From a virus: a DNA stretch of 36,680 bases. The notes beneath the pieces are model-generated. The model did no database searches. It was not told the DNA's origin and worked only from the letters and a program-made list of their open reading frames with translations. The stretch is taken from IMG/VR virus record IMGVR_UViG_3300025632_000038, positions 1 through 36,680 of that record. One strand, given 5' to 3'. Position 1 is the stretch's first letter. Every line of letters begins with the position of its first letter. Position numbers and translations under genes: made by a program. Below, one piece after another: positions 1 to 7,606 of the stretch.

Positions 1-264
1 GTTTATCTTGTAATGTCTCTGTCAAGGCAATCTAGGGAACAACAAGAGTCTTTAAAAGAATTAGAAATAGAAAATAAAGGTCAGTCTGAAAGTATTAACA
101 ACATGGAAGGAATGATTATAAAATTAATTAGCAGATGGAACGAATCAGACGCTGTAAGAGATAGAAGGTATGAACAAATGATGGAAGCTGTTGGAGATTT
201 AGAAAAACAATTATCAAGGATGGATGGTATAATGAGTAGAATGAATGGGAATGGTGGTAGATAA
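1..264 (+). CDS. Coiled-coil small protein, 5' end probably cut by window edge
   Basis: Unrecognised protein. The reading frame is open from base 1 and the first ATG is at 13, just after codons for V-Y-L-V. That short hydrophobic run followed by a charged heptad-like stretch suggests a membrane-anchored coiled-coil protein whose start lies outside the window. If the ATG at 13 is used, the product is 83 aa. It has no cysteine and is rich in Glu, Gln, Met and Ser, with a long helix and a Gly-rich end (NGNGGR). The next gene starts at its stop codon (ATGA-type overlap), so the two are translationally coupled. A spanin-like or lysis-accessory role is possible because a holin-like gene follows, but nothing in the sequence proves it. 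Confidence 0.6.
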   Translation, partial: VYLVMSLSRQSREQQESLKELEIENKGQSESINNMEGMIIKLISRWNESDAVRDRRYEQMMEAVGDLEKQLSRMDGIMSRMNGNGGR

Positions 265-485
265 TGAAATTAGCAGATATATACAATATACAACAAGACA
301 AAACAAAAGAAAAAAAAGTAGTTGTAGAAATACCAGCTGTTAGTTCTTTAATAAAACATTTAGATTTATTATATTCTATTGTTATTAATAATCAAATAAA
401 AGAACAACAAAAAGATGAAATTCAACAAATATCTTGGTTTAATAACGGTCAAGGTTCAAAAGATCAATCGGATAGTGTAAACTAA
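264..485 (+). CDS. Hypothetical small protein
   Basis: A 73-aa protein that I do not recognise. Its start overlaps the previous stop codon and its stop overlaps the start of the next gene by one base, so it sits in a fully coupled small operon. It has a Lys/Gln-rich N-terminus, a mildly hydrophobic middle (SLIKHLDLLYSIVI, about residues 28-41) that is too short and mixed for a certain membrane segment, and a polar Gln/Asn/Ser-rich tail. It has no cysteines and no catalytic motif. It lies between a coiled-coil protein and a holin-like protein, so a role in lysis or envelope contact is conceivable but unproven. Confidence 0.55.
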   Translation: MKLADIYNIQQDKTKEKKVVVEIPAVSSLIKHLDLLYSIVINNQIKEQQKDEIQQISWFNNGQGSKDQSDSVN

Positions 486-631
486 TGGATAGTTTAAAAG
501 TTTCTCTTGGGAGTGTTGGAAGTGGAGCAATGTTATTTATGGATTTACTTCCATATGTATTAGGTATTATAATTGGAATAATGAATATTATATATTTATA
601 TTATAAAATTAAAAAAACAAAGGAGTCGTAA
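485..631 (+). CDS. Small single-pass membrane protein, holin-like
   Basis: A 48-aa protein starting at the ATG that overlaps the previous stop by one base. Residues about 15-43 form a strongly hydrophobic stretch (MLFMDLLPYVLGIIIGIM and onward), followed by a basic tail (YYKIKKTKES), which gives a single membrane helix with a positive cytoplasmic end. Size and architecture fit small phage holins or pinholins, but small membrane proteins of many functions look the same. An M15-type endolysin is encoded at the right edge of the window, so lysis genes may be close together if the genome is circular. Its last codons contain the AAGGAG ribosome site of the next gene. Confidence 0.6.
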   Translation: MDSLKVSLGSVGSGAMLFMDLLPYVLGIIIGIMNIIYLYYKIKKTKES

Positions 632-858
632 TGGACATTAAATCAATGTTAGTAAAATTAGCAGAAGAGCAAGCTGATAAAATGCAAGACCAAGCAGTTG
701 GGCATATTGCTTCAGATGATTTTTCAGATAAACTTTCAAAGCTTTTAAATGATAAAATAAACATACCTTTTGTTAGTGAAGAAAAAGAAGGTAAGATGTT
801 TAAAGAATTAGTAGAAGTAATTCAATCGTTAGTAGTTGGAATGATTAAAGGCAAATAA
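631..858 (+). CDS. Hypothetical acidic helical protein
   Basis: A 75-aa protein preceded by AAGGAG at 620-625, five bases before the ATG, the best ribosome site in this part of the window. The sequence looks mostly helical, with charged heptads (KLAEEQADKMQDQ) and a hydrophobic C-terminal helix ending in VVGMIKGK. It has no cysteines and no motif I recognise. It separates the holin-like gene from the cluster of tiny basic proteins. Function unknown. Confidence 0.6.
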   Translation: MDIKSMLVKLAEEQADKMQDQAVGHIASDDFSDKLSKLLNDKINIPFVSEEKEGKMFKELVEVIQSLVVGMIKGK

Positions 859-859
859 A

Positions 860-1018
860 ATGGCTAATAAAAAAGAAATTAAAGTAGGCGATAAAAAAGT
901 AGTTTTAAATTCTAAATCAAAAAGTTCTAATTCAGATAAACATATTAAATTTCTTTACTCAGAAATAACTGATTTAAGAAGTAAATTAGAAAAAGTATTA
1001 GTAAGAATGGGATTATAA
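860..1018 (+). CDS. Hypothetical 52-aa Lys/Ser-rich protein
   Basis: A small gene using the ATG at 860 immediately after the previous stop; no Shine-Dalgarno sequence is visible, so termination-reinitiation is likely. The product has a basic Ser/Lys-rich N-terminal half with a short beta-like motif (KVGDKKVVLNSKSK) and a C-terminal amphipathic helix (LYSEITDLRSKLEKVLVRMGL). Spacing to the next gene is one base. Its position, coupling and helix make it a credible gene, but no family is recognised. Confidence 0.5.
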   Translation: MANKKEIKVGDKKVVLNSKSKSSNSDKHIKFLYSEITDLRSKLEKVLVRMGL

Positions 1019-1019
1019 A

Positions 1020-1226
1020 ATGGCTAAACCAATAAAAAAAATGTTATCATCTGCTAAGTGTAGACTTCAAGGCAAATCATACGATGCAAGTGCAGATAAG
1101 TGCATAGATAAAGTTAAAAAGAAAAAACAATCAAAAGAATCTTCTATGTCCCCACAAGAGTTTACTAGATATAGATTAAATAGAATGAAAAAAGGAACTC
1201 TTTCTACTAAACCAAAAGGGATGTAA
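1020..1226 (+). CDS. Small basic two-cysteine protein
   Basis: A 68-aa, strongly basic protein (pI clearly high from KKKKQSK, RYRLNRMKK and similar runs) with cysteines at about residues 14 and 28 spaced by CRLQGKSYDASADKC. This is the first of at least six neighbouring genes that encode short Lys/Arg-rich products, most with paired Cys. No transmembrane or catalytic motif is visible. DNA or RNA binding, or packaging inside the virion, is possible from charge alone. Starts directly after the previous stop with no clear ribosome site. Confidence 0.55.
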   Translation: MAKPIKKMLSSAKCRLQGKSYDASADKCIDKVKKKKQSKESSMSPQEFTRYRLNRMKKGTLSTKPKGM

Positions 1227-1227
1227 A

Positions 1228-1509
1228 ATGTCTAAAGGTAAAATGCCAGCAAAGAATAAAAAGAATTTTCGTTCTACTGAATCAGGGGCTGGAATGACAG
1301 CTGCTGGTGTTGCTGAATATAGAAAAAAGAATCCGGGTTCTAAATTAAAAACAGCAGTAACTGGTAAAGTAAAGCCGGGAAGTAAAGATGCTGAAAGAAG
1401 AAAATCTTATTGTAGTAGATCAGCGGGTCAAATGAAAATGCATGGAATAAGTTGCAAAAAAACACCTAAGAAAAGAATCTGCGCAGCTAGGAGAAGGTGG
1501 AAATGTTAA
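1228..1509 (+). CDS. Small basic Cys protein resembling the DUF6321 type
   Basis: A 93-aa protein with the order AAGVAEYRKKNPGSKLKTAV, then PGSKDAERRKSYCSRSAGQM, then a C-terminal RICAARRRWKC. That layout (a short A-x-G-x-x-x-Y segment, a central S-[YF]-C-x-R-x-x-G-x-M box and a final A-x-R-x-W-x-C) matches my memory of a phage family of unknown function, DUF6321. The name is from recall and not from a search. Four cysteines may form a small metal or disulfide fold. It is the largest of the basic cluster and is followed at its stop codon by another gene of the set. Confidence 0.65.
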   Translation: MSKGKMPAKNKKNFRSTESGAGMTAAGVAEYRKKNPGSKLKTAVTGKVKPGSKDAERRKSYCSRSAGQMKMHGISCKKTPKKRICAARRRWKC

Positions 1510-1653
1510 ATGTCTAAAAAAGATGCTTGTTATCATAAAGTAAAAGCTAGATATAAAGTCTGGCCATCAGCATATGCTTCAGGGGCATTAGTTAAATGTC
1601 GTAAAGTTGGAGCTGCTAATTGGGGTAACTCAAGTAAAAAGAAAAAGAAGTAA
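1510..1653 (+). CDS. Tiny phage protein with RYKVWPSAYASGALVKCR motif
   Basis: A 47-aa gene starting right after the previous stop. It contains CYHKVKARYKVWPSAYASG and then LVKCRKVGAANWG, a pattern I recognise as widespread in small proteins of marine and environmental phages (VWPSAYASGxLVxCRKxGAxNWG), always of unknown function. Two cysteines flank the motif and a poly-Lys tail ends the protein. The motif strongly supports a real gene despite its length. The next gene begins within its stop codon. Confidence 0.7.
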   Translation: MSKKDACYHKVKARYKVWPSAYASGALVKCRKVGAANWGNSSKKKKK

Positions 1654-1847
1654 TGGCAAAAGAAGGATTAAAGAAATGGTTTTCTCGCAATCAAGGTAAA
1701 GGTTGGGTAGATTGTAAAACAGGAAAACCTTGTGGTAGACGTAAAGGTGAAAAACGAAAAGGATACCCAGCTTGTAGACCTACAATGTCTCAATGTACTT
1801 CTGCAATGAAAAAGAAAACAAGCACTAAAAGAATTAGTTGGAAATAA
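1653..1847 (+). CDS. Small Cys/Lys-rich protein resembling the DUF5872 type
   Basis: A 64-aa protein: GLKKWFSRN at the start, then GWVDCKTGKPCGRRKGEKRKGYPACRPT, then a Cys-containing basic tail ending KRISWK. The order [GL-x-x-WF] ... [WVD] ... [CGR] ... [YPxC] matches my recollection of DUF5872-like phage proteins. Four cysteines (about residues 21, 27, 41, 48) could bind a metal. It overlaps the neighbours by one base at both ends. The antisense frame over this gene is also open but has no supporting signals. Function is unknown; it belongs with the basic cluster around it. Confidence 0.65.
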   Translation: MAKEGLKKWFSRNQGKGWVDCKTGKPCGRRKGEKRKGYPACRPTMSQCTSAMKKKTSTKRISWK

Positions 1848-2122
1848 TGGCTGACGTATTTGGATTATCTGATGTATCATCTCCAGACACAGGTAGAGGA
1901 AAAGTTCTTAAAACTGGAGGAACAAGAAGGAAATATAATATGAAAAAATCAAAAGGTAGTGCATCAGAAAGATTAATAGAGTGTATGAAAAAAGCTAAAA
2001 CAAATGGCGATAGAAGACAATGTAAAGTTATGCATTCTATTAGAAGTAAAACAACAAGGCAACAAGGTTACAAATCAAGAGATAGTATACTTGATAGAAC
2101 ACAAAAAAGAAAAAAGGGGTAA
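1847..2122 (+). CDS. Small basic two-cysteine protein
   Basis: A 91-aa protein beginning MADVFGLS. I chose the ATG at 1847, which overlaps the previous stop, over an ATG nine bases upstream, because all neighbours use the same stop-start coupling. The N-terminal third is polar (SSPDTGRGKV); the rest is basic, with a central C-x11-C pair (ECMKKAKTNGDRRQC) and a RSKTTRQQGYKSRDS tail. No family is recognised. It continues the run of short Lys/Arg/Cys-rich products. Confidence 0.55.
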   Translation: MADVFGLSDVSSPDTGRGKVLKTGGTRRKYNMKKSKGSASERLIECMKKAKTNGDRRQCKVMHSIRSKTTRQQGYKSRDSILDRTQKRKKG

Positions 2123-2125
2123 ATT

Positions 2126-2272
2126 ATGCCGGGTAAAGCAAAATGTAGTGTAGATTGGAAAAAGTTAGGATATAAGAGTATGCAAGATTGCATGAGTTAT
2201 GGTTCTAAAAAAATGGGTAAGAAAATGAAGAAAGGTGGATCTATGCCATCTAGGATGACGAAGTCTTATTAA
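2126..2272 (+). CDS. Tiny basic two-cysteine protein
   Basis: A 48-aa gene between the previous stop and the next ATG, which overlaps its stop. The product has CSVDWKKLGYKSMQDC near the N-terminus, giving a C-x14-C pair, followed by a Lys/Met/Ser-rich basic tail. The C-x14-C spacing closely echoes that of the 1020-1226 product, so these could be distant paralogues. No known family. Coding is supported mainly by tight packing and composition. Confidence 0.5.
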   Translation: MPGKAKCSVDWKKLGYKSMQDCMSYGSKKMGKKMKKGGSMPSRMTKSY

Positions 2273-2454
2273 TGTCTAAAAAGATTAAAGTAGACTTATT
2301 TGGTAACGATAAAGGATTAGGCGACACAGTTGGTAAAATCATACAAACTGTTAGTCGTGGTAAAATAAAGGAGTGTGGAGGATGCAAAAAAAGGAAAGAT
2401 ATATTGAACAGGCTCGTCCCTTATCGGAACAATACCAAGAAGACCTACGAATAG
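2272..2454 (+). CDS. Small protein with CGGCKKRKDxLN motif
   Basis: A 60-aa protein with GLGDTVGKIIQTVSRGKIKECGGCKKRKDILNRLVPY. The pattern GDT-(x)-K ... CxxCKKRxxxLNxxxPY occurs in many small phage proteins of unknown function, so I regard the frame as real. It probably binds a metal or adopts a helical hairpin. Its last 73 bases overlap the next gene in a different frame, which is unusual because both frames show coding character. The ATG overlaps the previous stop. Confidence 0.6.
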   Translation: MSKKIKVDLFGNDKGLGDTVGKIIQTVSRGKIKECGGCKKRKDILNRLVPYRNNTKKTYE

Positions 2455-2630
2455 ACAATAACTTTGAAAGGTTAGAAAGCAAAGAAGGTGGTTTAAGATT
2501 AGATGTCTTTGACCATGATTCTAATTCCGAAATAGATTTTTCTGAAAGTGATTGCAGTTTATGCGAATTACCAGAGAATGCTCAACAATATATTATAGAA
2601 GATATAGAGTACGAAGAATCGAATGCCTAA
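2382..2630 (+). CDS. Acidic hypothetical protein overlapping the preceding gene
   Basis: An 82-aa protein starting at the ATG at 2382, chosen because AAGGAG at 2368-2373 lies eight bases upstream; a GTG at 2373 is less likely. The first part is basic/helical, the remainder very acidic (DVFDHDSNSEIDFSESDC and on to EDIEYEESN), with two cysteines (CSLC). It contrasts sharply with the basic proteins before it. Its end overlaps the start of the nozzle-like gene by eight bases. No function is recognised. An acidic small protein next to a tail gene could be an assembly factor, but that is speculation. Confidence 0.55.
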   Translation: MQKKERYIEQARPLSEQYQEDLRIDNNFERLESKEGGLRLDVFDHDSNSEIDFSESDCSLCELPENAQQYIIEDIEYEESNA

Positions 2631-5373
2631 ACAAACCTTTAAGATAGAAGGGTTTCATGGTGGACTAAATACAAATGCAGACCCTAGAGACATTTCTGAA
2701 ATCCAATCTCCCGATATAAAAGATGTTAAAATAAAAAATATTGGGAAAATTGAACTTCTTGGTGGAGTATCAACTGCTTCAACGTCTAATACAATATCAT
2801 TATTAAATAACAAAGGTTTATTTGTTATGGATTCTGATAATAAAGTTAGCGATAATTCTTCATCTAACGAATCTTTAATTTTTGTTTATGATGATGGAGG
2901 AAATAGTTTTGATGTAAAAGATAGTGGGGCATGGAATACAGCAGAAATATCTTTAGACACAAGCAATCCTGTGTTTTATTCTTCAGATGGAGTATTAAGA
3001 ATTGGAGATGGAGATCTTATTGTTTCTGGAGCTTGGTATGGATATGTAAATAGAACTTTATTTAAAAGTTTAAATTCCTCTTCTGGGCTTATTAACAATT
3101 TTATTTCTGAAAATCAATCTATACAAAAACCTTCGTCTGGAAAATGTTTAATATCTGATCCTGAAGTTGGATCTGATGGAGATACAATAAATTCGTCTAA
3201 TTCTGAGTATGATGGGAATATAGCAGATGGAAGTGGGACAAGAGAACCTATTGTTCATTCGTCCGTTAATCTAAGAGTAGGGATTCAACATAATGAAGTA
3301 TTTGAAAACGATGTAACTGCTTGGTCTAGAAACTCATCGTCTCCTTTTGATTGTTCATTGTCTGAACCTGCTGAATCAACTATATATCCAGTTTTAGGAA
3401 ATAATGTCATTTTAGCAACTGGTGATTCTAATAAAACCAAACATATTATGACATTAAATCATAATGATAGTGGAACTGAATTAATAACAGAATTAGGAGA
3501 TGATGAATCTTTTATTTTTTGCGTTTATATTTCTTCTTCAGAATTAGAAGAATTAGACTTTATTTCATTAAACGCTAGTGACAATTCTAGTAATAATGCT
3601 CTTTGGAAATTTTATTCTTCCGATTTAATAAGTAATTCTTGGAATATTCTTGTTGCAAATAGATCTAACTTTTCTACATCTGATCTTGATTTTGAAGAAT
3701 CTATTAAAAGTTTTTCTTTAACTGCGCAACAAAAATGGGGAGGTTCTTATGGAACGGGAAATTCTAGTACAGATGCTCCAGACGTTTATTGGTCAACCCC
3801 TATTAAAGCAAAAAATCCGGGATTAGAGGGTTTTCCTTCTGGGGAATATGAATTTCATTATACTTATTTATACGATGAAGAAAAACAAGAATCCTTACCT
3901 TTTAAATTTGATGATGTAGATAGTGGAGCATTTGAATTTAATAAAATTAATATAGTAGGCGGATCTGTTCTTTTTAATTTTGATATATATACACTTCCTT
4001 TCAATAATGATAATAGCACTTATTCACTTTCTAAAAGAATAATTGGGTCTAGAATATATTATACAACAAAAGAAAACGATAATTATTTCTTAATAGGAGA
4101 AGTAGATTTTATAGATAAAGGATTTAAGTGGTTTCCTGAATCAGATACTATTGATTATGATATGATTAATAGTAATCATAGTTCAGGTATATTATCAAAA
4201 GCTAGTTTAATAAAAAATATAACTCCTGATTCTGCTAACATAGTAGATACATTTAAAAATATAAATGGTTTTAATACTCAAGTAAAAAGTTTAGAATGTA
4301 AATATAAAACAGCTGTTGTTCATGGTAGAAGATGTTATGTAGGTAATATTAAAAAAGATTCAAAACTTCACTCAGATAGGATGATAAAAAGTAGAGTTAA
4401 TAAATTTGATACATTCCCTAGTGATATGGGAGTTGTTGATGTTGCAATAAGAGATGGAGAAAGTATAGTTAAACTAGAAGCTTTTGCAGATAGAATATTA
4501 CAATTTAAACAAAAAAGTTTATACATAATTAACGTAGCAGAAAATATAGATTTTTTAGAAGATGTATATAGAAATAAAGGATGTGAGTTTGATTATCATG
4601 TTACTAAAACTGATTATGGGATTACTTGGTTTAACAAATTTGGTGTTTATTTATTTAATGGTAAATCTGTAGTTAATTTATTAGAAAGAGATAATATTAA
4701 ATTAATTAATGAATCTGATTGGGAGGCATTTATTACAGATGGCGAAGATGGCTCTGCTGATGATACAGATATGTCTTCTGCTCATATAGCTTATATACCA
4801 AAAAGAAGACAAATATTAATTAAAAATGAAAATACAGATATTTTAATATATGATTTATTACTGAGAGCTTGGACAAAAGGTATAGGTAAAATAACAATAT
4901 CAGATTCAAAAATGACTAATTTTGCTCTTGATTCCGATCAAGATTTATTTTATATAACTAATAATGATTCTACAATAGCAACTTTTAATCCAAATTCAAA
5001 AACTTCAAATAATTTTGTTTATACAACAAAAGATATTGATTTTGGACAACCTTCAGTTCGTAAAAAAATATATAAAGTTTATATTACATATAAATCTAGT
5101 GGTACTACTAATGTTTTAGTAAAATACGATACAAACGGACATACAGATTATAATTTACTTTTTGCTGATGGTACAAATTTTACAAGCAATGAATTAGTTT
5201 ATGATAGTGGAAATGCTAATAAATGGATAACAGCAGAGTTAAAACCTAATACATCTTCTGAAGCAAACAATGTAAATTCTTTTGCATTGCAACTTACAAC
5301 AGATTCATCTGTTCCTCCTACATTTCAAATAAATGACATAACAATAGTTTATAGAATTAAAAATGTTAAATAG
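2623..5373 (+). CDS. Tail nozzle / tail tube B-like protein
   Basis: A 916-aa protein. The N-terminus has GFHGGLNTNADPRDI (residues 10-24), followed by PDIKDVKIKNIGKIELLGG. This is the opening typical of large podoviral tail nozzle or stabilisation proteins (T7 gp12-like function, or related beta-propeller tail proteins). The long middle is beta-rich with Ser/Asn/Asp loops. Toward the C-terminus, GITWFNKFGVYLFNG and IPKRRQILIKN with a following WTKGIG look like propeller blades. It is followed by the fibre gene, overlapping by 11 bases. In this role it would form the distal tail tube through which DNA leaves. The length is somewhat above T7 gp12. A dedicated tail hub or surface protein is the alternative. 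Confidence 0.65.
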   Translation: MPKQTFKIEGFHGGLNTNADPRDISEIQSPDIKDVKIKNIGKIELLGGVSTASTSNTISLLNNKGLFVMDSDNKVSDNSSSNESLIFVYDDGGNSFDVKDSGAWNTAEISLDTSNPVFYSSDGVLRIGDGDLIVSGAWYGYVNRTLFKSLNSSSGLINNFISENQSIQKPSSGKCLISDPEVGSDGDTINSSNSEYDGNIADGSGTREPIVHSSVNLRVGIQHNEVFENDVTAWSRNSSSPFDCSLSEPAESTIYPVLGNNVILATGDSNKTKHIMTLNHNDSGTELITELGDDESFIFCVYISSSELEELDFISLNASDNSSNNALWKFYSSDLISNSWNILVANRSNFSTSDLDFEESIKSFSLTAQQKWGGSYGTGNSSTDAPDVYWSTPIKAKNPGLEGFPSGEYEFHYTYLYDEEKQESLPFKFDDVDSGAFEFNKINIVGGSVLFNFDIYTLPFNNDNSTYSLSKRIIGSRIYYTTKENDNYFLIGEVDFIDKGFKWFPESDTIDYDMINSNHSSGILSKASLIKNITPDSANIVDTFKNINGFNTQVKSLECKYKTAVVHGRRCYVGNIKKDSKLHSDRMIKSRVNKFDTFPSDMGVVDVAIRDGESIVKLEAFADRILQFKQKSLYIINVAENIDFLEDVYRNKGCEFDYHVTKTDYGITWFNKFGVYLFNGKSVVNLLERDNIKLINESDWEAFITDGEDGSADDTDMSSAHIAYIPKRRQILIKNENTDILIYDLLLRAWTKGIGKITISDSKMTNFALDSDQDLFYITNNDSTIATFNPNSKTSNNFVYTTKDIDFGQPSVRKKIYKVYITYKSSGTTNVLVKYDTNGHTDYNLLFADGTNFTSNELVYDSGNANKWITAELKPNTSSEANNVNSFALQLTTDSSVPPTFQINDITIVYRIKNVK

Positions 5374-6757
5374 GGAAGAAAGAAAACTTTTACATCACAA
5401 ATCTAAACAACCAACATTAGGTAGAGGTAAACCTGATGAAAGTGATGGATTTGAAGGTGATATAGCATATAGAAAAATAGAAGGGTCTGGAACTGTTCAA
5501 TATATTAAACAAGATGGATCTTGGGTTGCGATGTCTTCTTCTGGTACTATGCCACCCAAAAGAAGTATAATTAAAAAATCTGAAGAAAGTTCTTCTATTA
5601 GTATACATTCATCTTTATCTGGATTATTATCTGACGATCATTCTCAATATCTTTTAGTAGATGGTACTAGAGCAATGACTGGTAATTTAAATATGGGCAG
5701 TCAAAATATAGGATCAGTAACAGATTTAGATGTTGATGGGCATACTACTTTAGATAGAGTAAGTATTAATACTACTGATGGGGTTTTTTTTGTAACTGGA
5801 TCTAATGATGTTGATTTTCGCACAACTGGATCTGGTCAATATAAATTATTAATAGCTGGAACTTGCGATTGGAATACATCAGTTACAGATTGGGATAATT
5901 CAGGTGCATTTGATTTAACATCAGTAGGAGATATAACTATTGAAACATCTGGTGCAGATACAGATAAAACAATATTAATAAAAAATACAAATAATGATAC
6001 ATCTGCATTTAGAGGAATACATTTAAAAGTAGACTCTCAAGGAACAGCTTCTTCTCAAAATAGTATATTAATTGAATGTGATAATAGAGCTTCTAAGGGT
6101 GGTGGAATTGGAGTAGATATAAGAAGTGAAGATGGAGTATTAATAAGAGGGGAAGATGCTAATAATAGTGACAAATCTAATGTTCAAATAAGAGCAACTT
6201 CATCTATTGATTTAGGAGGAGGAACTAATTCTATTACGGCAACTATTGGAGTTCCTGAAAGAGTAAAAGTACATGGAATATTTGAAACTTCTACTTTATA
6301 TAGACCTGCTACTGATAAAGTAATAACGACAGATATAGGAACAAATACAGATGGAGATGCCACAAAAGAGCATGTAAGATTTGAAGCTATAGATACTTAT
6401 AATTTAGTAAGGGCAATGACTCATAAAGCTTCTGGTACAATTACAAATGGAAGTACATTGACAATTGTAGATAGTGATAATGATGATAATCAAATAGGAA
6501 CAGTTTGGAAAGTTACTATTTATTGGCATAATGGTAGCAATAATCCAAATTTACAAATATGGTATTGTTTTTTAGGAACAACAAGCAGTGATACTTATTA
6601 TATTGAACATAAAGAAGTGGAAAGTTTAGATAGTGGTGGAGGTTCTGGTACTTTAACTTGGACATCTAGCTCTGGTATTGTATGGACAAATAATAGTGGA
6701 AGCGATGCAATAACTAGAGCATCTGCATTAAAAATACAAAGTGCAAGTGATTTTTAA
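5363..6757 (+). CDS. Tail fibre protein
   Basis: A 464-aa protein with the hallmark fibre repeat around residues 88-120: LLSDDHSQYLLVDGTRAM followed by TGNLNMGSQNIGSV. This DDHxQYLxxxGxRxMxGxLxMGxxxI pattern is common in tail fibres and precedes a long beta-structured shaft. The remainder is rich in Thr, Ser, Gly and Asp, as expected for a trimeric beta-helical fibre. No chaperone triad or hydrolase motif was seen, so I read it as a binding fibre rather than an enzymatic spike. The N-terminal about 60 residues (basic, then GDIAYRKIEGSGTVQYIKQ) probably attach to the tail. It follows the nozzle-like gene directly. Confidence 0.75.
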   Translation: MLNREERKLLHHKSKQPTLGRGKPDESDGFEGDIAYRKIEGSGTVQYIKQDGSWVAMSSSGTMPPKRSIIKKSEESSSISIHSSLSGLLSDDHSQYLLVDGTRAMTGNLNMGSQNIGSVTDLDVDGHTTLDRVSINTTDGVFFVTGSNDVDFRTTGSGQYKLLIAGTCDWNTSVTDWDNSGAFDLTSVGDITIETSGADTDKTILIKNTNNDTSAFRGIHLKVDSQGTASSQNSILIECDNRASKGGGIGVDIRSEDGVLIRGEDANNSDKSNVQIRATSSIDLGGGTNSITATIGVPERVKVHGIFETSTLYRPATDKVITTDIGTNTDGDATKEHVRFEAIDTYNLVRAMTHKASGTITNGSTLTIVDSDNDDNQIGTVWKVTIYWHNGSNNPNLQIWYCFLGTTSSDTYYIEHKEVESLDSGGGSGTLTWTSSSGIVWTNNSGSDAITRASALKIQSASDF

Positions 6758-6813
6758 ATGTTGTATAATAACAACAGCAATCTTAAATTAAATAGTAAAA
6801 GTATATAATTTTT

Positions 6814-7605
6814 ATGGCCACATCAAAAAAAATAAAATCAGCAATTAGATCTAAGGGATCGTCTCAAAGAGAATTTTCAAAAAATTTAGCTGATGTTAGA
6901 AGTAGTTTACAGGAATCTGATTTTTCAAATAAATTATTTGATTTAAAATCAAAAGAAAGAGAATCAAAATACGATCTTGCCTATTCTGCTATAGATTTAG
7001 GAAGTACATTAGCTTCTAGTTTAGAACAAAGAAATGAATTAAAATCTAATATAAAAGAATTTGAAGGGTCATTAAAAGATACTCAAGAAATGAGAATTGA
7101 AAAAAAGCCTTCTTTAATTGATGTATTTAAAAAGAAAGGTTCTTTATCTAGTTATTTACAGGGAGACCAATACTATTTAGGAGATAAAAGTTTAGGAAGT
7201 AAATATGATGTAGCTGCTTTAGGAAGTGAAATAAAGTCTAAAAGAGAAGCTTCTTTATTAATGTCTAATTCTATTACTAATGATACTTTAATTGAAGATT
7301 TAAATTTAGAAGAACCTAAAAATAAAACTACTAGTGACTTAGAAATTAATATACCTCAAAAAACTAAATATAAAGATGGGAAAGAATTTCTTAAAGAGTA
7401 TCCAAAAACAAGTAATGCAATTAAAGAAATGTTAGATCCCACTCCTTATATTAATCCTGATTCAAACCCTTCTTTGGATGATTTTTTAGATGAAAATAAA
7501 ATGTTTGAAAATCAAGATTTTAAAGAATATGAATTAATAAATAACCCTAATAAAAATAATATGAATTATGTTATTCAACAAACTGGTTTAGCAAAAAAAG
7601 GTTAA
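6814..7605 (+). CDS. Candidate internal virion protein 1 (coiled coil)
   Basis: A 263-aa protein with no recognised domain. The N-terminal half is helical and charged (REFSKNLADVRSSLQESDF, then long Lys/Glu helices) and the C-terminal half is Asn/Lys/Pro-rich and probably extended. The start ATG at 6814 lacks a clear ribosome site. It opens a block of five genes between the fibre and the end of the rightward arm, the place where T7-type phages encode small internal virion proteins. That position is the only basis for the functional guess. Confidence 0.5.
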   Translation: MATSKKIKSAIRSKGSSQREFSKNLADVRSSLQESDFSNKLFDLKSKERESKYDLAYSAIDLGSTLASSLEQRNELKSNIKEFEGSLKDTQEMRIEKKPSLIDVFKKKGSLSSYLQGDQYYLGDKSLGSKYDVAALGSEIKSKREASLLMSNSITNDTLIEDLNLEEPKNKTTSDLEINIPQKTKYKDGKEFLKEYPKTSNAIKEMLDPTPYINPDSNPSLDDFLDENKMFENQDFKEYELINNPNKNNMNYVIQQTGLAKKG

Positions 7606-7606
7606 C

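Noticed and set aside
1668-1880. 70-aa antisense frame over the Cys/Lys cluster
   Set aside because: Entirely antisense to motif-bearing genes, composed of Phe/Ser/Thr runs typical of reversed Lys-rich codons, no ribosome site.
6758-6808. 16-codon open frame between fibre and the next gene (MLYNNNSNLKLNSKSI)
   Set aside because: Too short, Asn/Ser low-complexity, no ribosome site; start just after a stop is common by chance in AT-rich DNA.
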